A stretch of DNA of 11,495 nucleotides from Kiloniellales bacterium (GTDB lineage Bacteria > Pseudomonadota > Alphaproteobacteria > Kiloniellales > JAKSBE01): contig JASJAL010000175.1 in NCBI GenBank assembly GCA_030067055.1, positions 1-11,495 of the forward strand. Reading direction: 5' to 3'. The notes under the pieces were generated by a model. It had not been told where the DNA came from. It worked only from the letters and a program-made list of their open reading frames with translations, and made no database searches. Both the position numbers and the translations under genes were made by a program. Position 1 is the first letter of the stretch; the number at the start of each line of letters is the position of its first letter. This document shows, in pieces, positions 5,690 to 11,495 of this stretch.

Positions 5690-8600
5690 CTAACTCCCCA
5701 CCAGGGACTTCAGCTGGCGGTTGGCGACGGCCAGCATTGCGAAGTCGGGGGTGCCGGTGGCCTGGAGCTCGGTGACCAGCTGGTCGGTGCGGGCGACCAG
5801 GGGCCGGCGCGCATCGGCCCAGGCCTCGATCAGGCCGTCGGTCTTGCCGTTGCCGGCCGCGGCCTCCAGCACCCGGCCGGTCAGCTCGCCCTGGTGGCCG
5901 TAGAGGTCGTCGACGATGGCGGTGACCGCCAGCTTGTCCCAGGCGGTGTCGGTCGGCAGCTGGCCCGAGGCCCGGCGCAGCCAGTCGAAGCCGAAGCGGG
6001 CGCCGATGGTGAAGTAGGCCCGGGCCGCCTGCTCGACCGGGAGCTCGGCGGTCAGCGCGATGCGGACGATGTCGCAGGCCGGCACCAGCAGGCTCAAGCT
6101 GGCGATGCGGCGCGAGAGGTCCTCGGGCGCGCCCTGGCGCTGGTAACCGGCGGCGCGCTCGCCCAGCACCCGGTCGTCGGCCTCGCTGATCACCTTGTCG
6201 AGATTCTCCGAGAGGCTGCGCACGCCGGCGCCGTAGCGCTCGATCTGGCTGGAGATATCGAGCGGGTAGCCGGCCTCGCGCAGGAACCAGACCGTGCCGC
6301 GTTCGATCAGGCGGCCGCACTCCATCAGCATGTTGGCCTGGAGCTGCGCCGGCACCTTGTTGTCCAGGGCCTCGATGGCGTCCCAGGTCTCCTCCATGCC
6401 GAAGATCTCGCGGGTGATCATGTAGGCGCGGGCGATGTCCGCCGCCGGCATCCCGGTCTTCTCCTTGACCTCGTAGATGAAGGTTATCCCGACCCGGTTG
6501 ATCATGGCGTTGGTCGCGACCGTCGCCTTGATCTCGCGGTGCAGGCGGTGCGCCTTGATCGGCTTGGCGTACTTCTTGCGCAGCGGCTGCGGGAAGTAAT
6601 CGATCAGGTCGCGCTGCAGGTAGGGATCGTCCGGCAGGTCGGAGGCCAGGATTTCGTCGTAGAGCACGATCTTGGCGTAGGACAGCAGGACCGAGATCTC
6701 CGGCCGGGTCAGGCCGATCCCGGCCTTCATGCGCTCCTCGATGGTCTCGTCGTCGGGCAGCGCCTCGATCGCCCGGTCCAGCTGGCCGGCGCGTTCCAGG
6801 CTGCGCATGAAGCGGGCCAGGCGGTCCAGCAGGTGTGCGCCCAGCAGGTGGGTCACGGTGATCGCCTGGGACTGCAGGTAGTTGTCGCGCAGCACCAGCT
6901 CGGCGACCTCGTCGGTCATCTTCTCGAGCAGCTGGTCGCGTTGCTTTCGAGTCAGGTCGCCGGCCTCCTCGATCTCACCCAGCAGGATCTTGATGTTGAC
7001 CTCGTGGTCGGAGCAGTCGACGCCGGCCGAGTTGTCGATGGAATCGGTGTTGCAGCGCCCGCCGGCCAGGCCGTAGGCGATGCGACCTTGTTGGGTCATG
7101 CCGAGGTTGGCGCCCTCGCCGACGACCTTGGCGCGGACCTCGCCGGCATCGATCCTGAGCGCATCGTTGGCTCGGTCGCCGGCGTCGGCGTGGGTCTCGT
7201 GGCGCGCCTTTATGTAGGTGCCGATACCTCCGAACCACAGCAGCTCGGCCTCCGCCGTCAGGATCGCACGGATCAGGTCGTTGGGCGGCAGCTGGTCGGC
7301 CTCGATCCCGAAGCAGGCCTTGATCTCGGGGGAGAGCTTGATCGACTTGGCCTTGCGGTCGAAGACCCCGCCGCCCTTGGAGATCAGCTTGGCGTCGTAG
7401 TCGGTCCAGGCCGTGCCCGGGGTGTCGAAGAGGCGCTTTCGCTCGGCCCAGCTCTTGGCCGGATCCGGATCCGGGTCAACGAAGATGTGCAGGTGGTTGA
7501 AGGCGCCGAGCAGCTTGATGTGCTTGGACAGCAGCATGCCGTTGCCGAAGACGTCGCCCGACATGTCACCAACGCCGATGCAGGTGAAGTCCTCGTTCTG
7601 GATGTCCTTGCCCAGCTCGCGGAAGTGGCGCTTGACCGATTCCCAGGCGCCGCGGGCGGTGATGCCCATCTTCTTGTGGTCGTAACCGGCCGAGCCGCCC
7701 GACGCGAAGGCGTCGTCCAGCCAGTGGCCGTAGTCAACCGAGACGCCGTTGGCGATATCCGAGAAGGTCGCCGTGCCCTTGTCGGCGGCGACCACCAGGT
7801 AGGGGTCGTCGCCGTCGTGGCGGACCACCGCGTCCGGCGGCACCAGCTTTCCGCCTTTGAGGTTGTCGGTGACGTCAAGCAGGCCGCGGATGAAGGTCTT
7901 GTAGCACTCGATGCCTTCTTCGAGGAAAGCCTCGCGCCCGGCCTCGGGCGCCGGCGGCCGCTTGACCACGAAGCCGCCCTTGGAGCCGACCGGCACGATG
8001 ACCGCGTTCTTGACCTGCTGCGCCTTGACCAGACCGAGGATCTCGGTGCGGAAGTCCTCGCGCCGATCGGACCAGCGCAGACCGCCGCGCGCCACCATGC
8101 CGAAGCGCAGGTGGACGCCCTCGACCCGCGGGCTATAGACGAAGATCTCGCGGAAAGGACGGGGGAGCGGCAGCTCCTCGAGGTCGCGGGAATCCAGCTT
8201 GAAGGAGATGTAAGGCTTGTGGCCGCCCTCGGCGTCCGGCTGGTAGAAGTTGGTCCGCAGAGTCGACTGGATCACGTTGAGGAAACGGCGGATGATCCGG
8301 TCTTCGTCCAGATTGCTCACCTCTTCGAGCAGGGCCTCGATCTGGGTGACGATCTCCTGAACCCGCTGGTCCCGGTCGTCCTGGGAGCGGCTCGGATCGA
8401 AGCGCGCCTGGAAAAGATCGACCAGGCAGCGGGCGACCTGGGGATTGTTCTTCAGGGTCTGCTCCATGTAGGCCTGGCTGAAGGGGATCTGCGCCTGGCG
8501 CAGGTACTTGCAGCCGGCCCGCAGGACCTGGACCTCGCGGGCGGTCAAGCCGGCCCGCAGGACCAGCTTGTTGAAGCCGTCGTTCTCCATCTCGCCGCGC

Positions 8601-10537
8601 CAGACCCGGCCGAAGACGTCGTGAAAGGCGTCCTTGACCCTGGAGAGGTCGATCGACGCACCGTCCTCGGTCTCGATCTCGAAATCGTGGATCCAGACCG
8701 GGTGCACGCGGTCGCGCGGCCGCACGTCGAAAGGCACCTCGCCGACCACCCTGAGGCCCATGTTCTCCAGCATCGGCAGGATGTCCGACAGGGCAACTTT
8801 CGGTCCGGCGATAAAGGTCTTGAAGTGGACCTGGTGCTCCTCGGCCTCGATCGGCCGATAGAGGTTCATCGCCATTTCGCCGCTGGTCAGGGCCGCTTCG
8901 ACCTGACGGATGTCGAAGACAGCGGTCTGGGCGTTGAAGTGTTCCTGATAGCCCGCCGAGAAGGCGGTGCCAAAACGGCGGACGCAACGGATTCCCTGCT
9001 CCTCGCCGCGATCCTCGATCAAGGCCTCTTCAAGGTGGTCCTCCCAGGAGCGCGCGGCCTCGGTCAGGCTCTGCTCCAGGGCCGCCAGATCGACCTCGGG
9101 GATTCGGCCAGGCTCGGTCTTCACGATGAGATGCAGACGGGCCAGGGCGGCGTCGGTCAGATGAGTGTAGAAAGCAGTGATTTCGCCCTCGAAGGCGCTG
9201 GCGACAATTTGCTGAAAGCGCTGTCGCAGGCCGGTATCGAAGCGGTCCCGCGGCACGTAGATCAGACAGGAGACGAAGCGCTCGAAGGGGTCGCGGCGCA
9301 GGAAGAGGGCGATGCGCTGGCGCTCCTGAAGATGCAGGATCCCCATCGCGATGTCGTGCAACTCGGCCGTAGCTATCTGGAACAGCTCGTCGCGCGGATA
9401 GGTTTCCAGGATGTGCAGCAGGGCCTTGCCGTCGTGGCTGCGCGGATCGAAGCCGGCGAGGCCGACCACGTTTGTGACCTTCTGGCGCAACATCGGGATC
9501 GCCATGGGGCTGCGCGAATAGGCGACCGAGGTCAGCAGCCCGACGAAGAGTCGTTCGCCGGTCACCTTGCCCTTCTTGTCAAAGCACTTGACCGCGATGG
9601 TGTCCAGGTGCACCCGCCGGTGCACCGTCGACATCCGGTTCGCCTTGGTGATCCGGAACAGCGAGGGCTCCTTCAGGAAGTGCAGCACGTCCTGGGGCAC
9701 CGCGCCCTTGGTCCTGAGCCCGTCAAAGACGTAAACCGCCTCGTCGCGCAGCAAGCCGCGACCGCTGTCCGGTGTGACCGCCGCGATCGGCTTGTCGCCG
9801 CCCTGGCCTTCGAAGACGTACTCGCGGTAGCCGAGGTATGTGAAGTGGTCGTTGTCCAGCCACTTGAGGAAGGCCAAGCCCTCCTCGATGTCCTCCTTCG
9901 GCAGCGGTGGCGGACTTTTCTCGAGCTCGGCTATGATGGTCTGGCAAAGCCCGCGCATCTCCGGCCAGTCTTCGACCGCCGCACGGACGTCTGAGAGCAC
10001 CCGAAGCAGGCCCGCCTCGACTTCCTCGAGGCGCTCGGGCGGCTGCTCGGATATCTGGATGTGCATCAAGGATTCGCGGACCGCCGTATCCGGCGCCAAG
10101 CCGGCCGCATGGTACGCCGAGAGCCGACCCTGGGCGTCGCGCTCGGCCGCCATGATCGGGTGGATGATCAGGTGGACCTCGACGTCGAGCCGATTCAGCT
10201 CCGAAGTCACGGAGTCTACGAGGAAGGGCATGTCGTCGTTCACGATCTCGACGATCGTGTGGGAGGACCGCCAGCCGTGCTCCTCCAGGCGCGGGTTGTA
10301 GGTCCGGATCTTGGGCCCGCCGGCCGGGCGCTTCTGGGCGAAACCCCAGATCGCCAGCGCCGCGCCGTAGAGGTTGTCGGCGCTCACATCGGCCAGGTCG
10401 ACCGGCGGTATATGGGCGTAGAACTGCTGGACGAAATTCTCGACCGCGGCCCGCCGGTCGGGATCCATGCGCTCTTGAACCCGCTTGAGAACCCGCTCCA
10501 GAAGGTCGGCTTTCAGCTCTTCTGCCCGTGCGGCCAT
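5690..10537 (-). CDS. gdhB: NAD-specific glutamate dehydrogenase, large (GDH-1600/L-GDH) type
   Basis: A 1,615-residue cytoplasmic enzyme that oxidatively deaminates L-glutamate to 2-oxoglutarate and ammonia with NAD+, feeding amino-acid carbon into the TCA cycle. The length fits the ~1,600-residue class (GdhB of Pseudomonas, GdhZ of Caulobacter). The first ~700 residues match the N-terminal ACT-like regulatory segments, for example SSHTIVEIVNDDMPFLVDSV (91-110) and YLGYREYVF. The catalytic core follows: ARGGLRWSDRREDFRTEI (816-833), VPVGSKGGFVVKR with the active-site-type lysine (848-860), IGVGDMSGDVFGNGML (987-1002), WFGGIGTYIKA (1101-1111), VVGEGANLG (1138-1146) and NTDSIDNSAGVDCSDHEVNI (1163-1182). 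A ~400-residue C-terminal helical region completes it. The start at ATG 10535-10537 has GGGGGAG upstream; an in-frame TTG ten codons earlier is less likely. No frameshift is visible. It is divergent from the gene at 10790 and followed closely by the 82-residue gene. Symbol use varies (gdhB, gdhZ). Confidence 0.97.
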   Translation of the reverse strand: MAARAEELKADLLERVLKRVQERMDPDRRAAVENFVQQFYAHIPPVDLADVSADNLYGAALAIWGFAQKRPAGGPKIRTYNPRLEEHGWRSSHTIVEIVNDDMPFLVDSVTSELNRLDVEVHLIIHPIMAAERDAQGRLSAYHAAGLAPDTAVRESLMHIQISEQPPERLEEVEAGLLRVLSDVRAAVEDWPEMRGLCQTIIAELEKSPPPLPKEDIEEGLAFLKWLDNDHFTYLGYREYVFEGQGGDKPIAAVTPDSGRGLLRDEAVYVFDGLRTKGAVPQDVLHFLKEPSLFRITKANRMSTVHRRVHLDTIAVKCFDKKGKVTGERLFVGLLTSVAYSRSPMAIPMLRQKVTNVVGLAGFDPRSHDGKALLHILETYPRDELFQIATAELHDIAMGILHLQERQRIALFLRRDPFERFVSCLIYVPRDRFDTGLRQRFQQIVASAFEGEITAFYTHLTDAALARLHLIVKTEPGRIPEVDLAALEQSLTEAARSWEDHLEEALIEDRGEEQGIRCVRRFGTAFSAGYQEHFNAQTAVFDIRQVEAALTSGEMAMNLYRPIEAEEHQVHFKTFIAGPKVALSDILPMLENMGLRVVGEVPFDVRPRDRVHPVWIHDFEIETEDGASIDLSRVKDAFHDVFGRVWRGEMENDGFNKLVLRAGLTAREVQVLRAGCKYLRQAQIPFSQAYMEQTLKNNPQVARCLVDLFQARFDPSRSQDDRDQRVQEIVTQIEALLEEVSNLDEDRIIRRFLNVIQSTLRTNFYQPDAEGGHKPYISFKLDSRDLEELPLPRPFREIFVYSPRVEGVHLRFGMVARGGLRWSDRREDFRTEILGLVKAQQVKNAVIVPVGSKGGFVVKRPPAPEAGREAFLEEGIECYKTFIRGLLDVTDNLKGGKLVPPDAVVRHDGDDPYLVVAADKGTATFSDIANGVSVDYGHWLDDAFASGGSAGYDHKKMGITARGAWESVKRHFRELGKDIQNEDFTCIGVGDMSGDVFGNGMLLSKHIKLLGAFNHLHIFVDPDPDPAKSWAERKRLFDTPGTAWTDYDAKLISKGGGVFDRKAKSIKLSPEIKACFGIEADQLPPNDLIRAILTAEAELLWFGGIGTYIKARHETHADAGDRANDALRIDAGEVRAKVVGEGANLGMTQQGRIAYGLAGGRCNTDSIDNSAGVDCSDHEVNIKILLGEIEEAGDLTRKQRDQLLEKMTDEVAELVLRDNYLQSQAITVTHLLGAHLLDRLARFMRSLERAGQLDRAIEALPDDETIEERMKAGIGLTRPEISVLLSYAKIVLYDEILASDLPDDPYLQRDLIDYFPQPLRKKYAKPIKAHRLHREIKATVATNAMINRVGITFIYEVKEKTGMPAADIARAYMITREIFGMEETWDAIEALDNKVPAQLQANMLMECGRLIERGTVWFLREAGYPLDISSQIERYGAGVRSLSENLDKVISEADDRVLGERAAGYQRQGAPEDLSRRIASLSLLVPACDIVRIALTAELPVEQAARAYFTIGARFGFDWLRRASGQLPTDTAWDKLAVTAIVDDLYGHQGELTGRVLEAAAGNGKTDGLIEAWADARRPLVARTDQLVTELQATGTPDFAMLAVANRQLKSLVGS

Positions 10538-10618
10538 GATTTCGCTCCCCCGCAGGCGCCTGCCCAAGATCAGAGCACATTAACCATTGTTGCGGATTAG
10601 AGGAAGACGATGCCGCGC

Positions 10619-10638
10619 TGTGACAAACCGGGGTCACA
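10619..10638. promoter_or_regulatory. TGTGAC-N8-GTCACA inverted repeat upstream of glutamate dehydrogenase
   Basis: The perfect 6-bp arms TGTGAC (10619-10624) and GTCACA (10633-10638) lie 82 bases before the dehydrogenase start and 152 before the gene at 10790. Flanking GCGC on the left and GAGCGC on the right extend the symmetry with a 2-base offset. The half-sites resemble CRP/FNR-family half-sites, but the TGTGA to TCACA spacing is 10 rather than 6, so it is not a standard CRP box. It could be an operator or a transcript hairpin. The 252-bp intergenic region (10538-10789) holds no other gene I can support. Confidence 0.35.
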
Positions 10639-10789
10639 GAGCGCGTCGCGGGCGGCGCTAAACCCGTTTTTAACCGGGCCTAAGCTAGACGTTCGGTCAT
10701 ACCCCGAAAAGCGGAACGCCGCCAGGGCCCATAGAAATCACAAGGGGGGCGAGACCCCCGGGGCCCGCGAAATCAGGGATACGACCCGG

Positions 10790-11110
10790 ATGTTGATGGG
10801 CGAAGTCAGAGCCGAACAGTTCATGCGCGTGCTGGCGCCCGACGTCCGCGACTCCCTCTCCGCCGAGCAAGAGCGCGCCATCCGCGCCGCCGCGGAGAAG
10901 AACCCTTGGGACAACCACCCGGTCGACCTTCGCTTCAGCCTGCCGACCCCTTTCGGCCGCTTCTACCTGGCCTTGGTCGGCGGCCGCGAGCGGCGCAGCG
11001 CCGCGCGCCGGGCCCTGGACCGCAACCGCTTTCCCGCGTTCACCCTCGGCAACCTGATCCTTTTGACCGTCGTCTTCGGTGCGGTCGGCTGGCTGCTTTT
11101 CGGCAGCTAG
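10790..11110 (+). CDS. Small protein with a C-terminal membrane helix, function unknown
   Basis: A 106-residue hypothetical protein. I chose ATG 10790: AGGGA (10775-10779) precedes it, and upstream in-frame residues back to 10610 look non-coding (Pro/Arg/Asn mix spanning the intergenic repeat). ATG 10796 is a close alternative. The N-terminal half is soluble and charged, with a helical SAEQERAIRAAAEK (24-37). A motif-like middle follows: NHPVDLRFSLPTPFGRFYLALVGGRERRS (42-70), where the basic GRERRSAARRALDRNR would sit in the cytoplasm. Residues about 84-103 form one membrane helix, leaving FGS at the end, so it is probably tail-anchored with the N-terminus in the cytoplasm. I recall similar PFGRFY...GRERRS blocks in proteobacterial hypothetical proteins but no assigned function. 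It is followed after 83 bases by the DUF2914-like gene and is probably co-oriented with it for a reason. Confidence 0.75.
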   Translation: MLMGEVRAEQFMRVLAPDVRDSLSAEQERAIRAAAEKNPWDNHPVDLRFSLPTPFGRFYLALVGGRERRSAARRALDRNRFPAFTLGNLILLTVVFGAVGWLLFGS

Positions 11111-11126
11111 GCGTCCGCCCTCCCTC

Positions 11127-11145
11127 GCCCCGTTCTCAACGGGGC
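11127..11145. repeat. Strong hairpin between the small membrane gene and the DUF2914-like gene
   Basis: An 8-bp perfect stem, GCCCCGTT/AACGGGGC, closes a 3-base loop 17 bases after the stop codon at 11110. No T-run follows on the plus strand, so it is not a standard intrinsic terminator; partial termination or transcript stabilisation between two same-strand genes is possible. Confidence 0.45.
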
Positions 11146-11193
11146 ACCGCAGCAACGTCCAAGATCGAAATCAACAGAAATGGAAATGCGAGC

Positions 11194-11495
11194 ATGAGAT
11201 CGATTCTTTGCAGTCTGAGGGGCCTGCGCTTCCGCACGTCCCCCGAGGCGAAGCCCGTGAAGGGCCGCTGGACCTTGACCCTGGCCGCCGCGCTGCTGGC
11301 CGCCACGGCCGCCTGGCAGCCGGCCCAGGCCGCGGAAATGCCGGAGGTCAACGACTTTGTCCTGACCCGCGGCATGGTCGAGCGCGAGCCGTCCGACCCG
11401 GTCGACGGTTTCTCCAGCGCCGATCGGCGCGGCTTTGCCTTCGCCCGGATCAAGAACGCCGGCGAGCCCACCAGCGTCGCCTTCGTCTGGACCCG
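11194..11495 (+). CDS. Secreted DUF2914-like domain protein, N-terminal part (cut by window edge)
   Basis: The first 100 residues of a gene that runs off the right edge. After a basic N-terminus, a hydrophobic segment (about 28-40, TLTLAAALLAATA) ends in QPAQAAE, a good Sec signal with cleavage near residue 46. The mature part, FVLTRGMVEREPSDPVDGF (55-73) then FAFARIKNAGEP and VAFVWTR, matches the opening of DUF2914 domains (a 'GIVDREPVD' block, then a strand naming relation or addition, then a V..W..R strand). DUF2914 function is not established; the domain is usually exported. ATG 11194 lacks a clear ribosome site; GTG 11257 (codon 22) has GAGGCG upstream and would give a more typical short signal peptide, so it may be the true start. 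It lies 83 bases behind the 106-residue membrane gene. Confidence 0.65.
   Translation, partial: MRSILCSLRGLRFRTSPEAKPVKGRWTLTLAAALLAATAAWQPAQAAEMPEVNDFVLTRGMVEREPSDPVDGFSSADRRGFAFARIKNAGEPTSVAFVWT

Noticed and set aside
5306..9994. A 1,562-codon open frame on the plus strand, antisense to the glutamate dehydrogenase
   Set aside because: It is in the register where antisense stops need TTA, CTA or TCA codons in the real gene, which GC-rich genes rarely use. The product is a low-complexity mix of G, A, V, L, D, Q and H with no domain, and the sense strand carries unmistakable dehydrogenase motifs.
10619..10638. A classical CRP binding site
   Set aside because: The TGTGA and TCACA half-sites are 10 bp apart rather than 6, so the consensus is not met.
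10610..10789. 60-codon N-terminal extension of the 106-residue membrane protein
   Set aside because: It runs through the TGTGAC/GTCACA repeat and non-coding-looking sequence; a ribosome-site-like AGGGA lies upstream of ATG 10790.

Overview
The window looks like chromosomal DNA from a GC-rich alphaproteobacterium, perhaps of the Rhodospirillales type. The evidence is dense GC-rich coding sequence, a 1,600-residue-class NAD-glutamate dehydrogenase, a UMF1-family transporter and a DUF2914-like protein. The taxonomic placement is inference. I found no tRNA, rRNA, CRISPR array, insertion sequence or phage gene.

Layout. (1) 1-1242 is a divergent pair: the start of a Tat-exported CueO-like multicopper oxidase (minus strand, cut by the window edge) and a small membrane-anchored LuxR-type regulator (plus strand). 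This part is visibly less GC-rich than the rest. A 327-bp stretch without a gene follows. (2) 1570-2826 holds a LysR-type regulator (minus strand, TTG start) facing a 64-residue hypothetical gene (plus strand). The shared intergenic region has an inverted repeat and a direct repeat that could be the regulator's operator. (3) 2879-4590 holds a UMF1-type major facilitator transporter (minus strand, with a recognisable intrinsic terminator) divergent from a YbjQ/UPF0145 gene (plus strand). (4) 4650-10537 is a minus-strand block read in the order NAD-glutamate dehydrogenase (1,615 residues), an 82-residue hypothetical protein and a 196-residue hypothetical protein. The first two are probably co-transcribed. 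(5) 10790-11495 is a plus-strand pair, divergent from the dehydrogenase: a 106-residue protein with a C-terminal membrane helix, then a secreted DUF2914-like protein cut by the right edge.

The genes do not form one obvious system. The dehydrogenase is a housekeeping enzyme of glutamate catabolism. The oxidase/LuxR pair looks like a self-contained copper or periplasmic-stress module and may have been acquired. I see no clear novel defence or mobile system. The most interesting leads are the membrane LuxR regulator with its acidic external loop, the repeats between the LysR gene and the 64-residue ORF, and the uncharacterised small genes behind the dehydrogenase.
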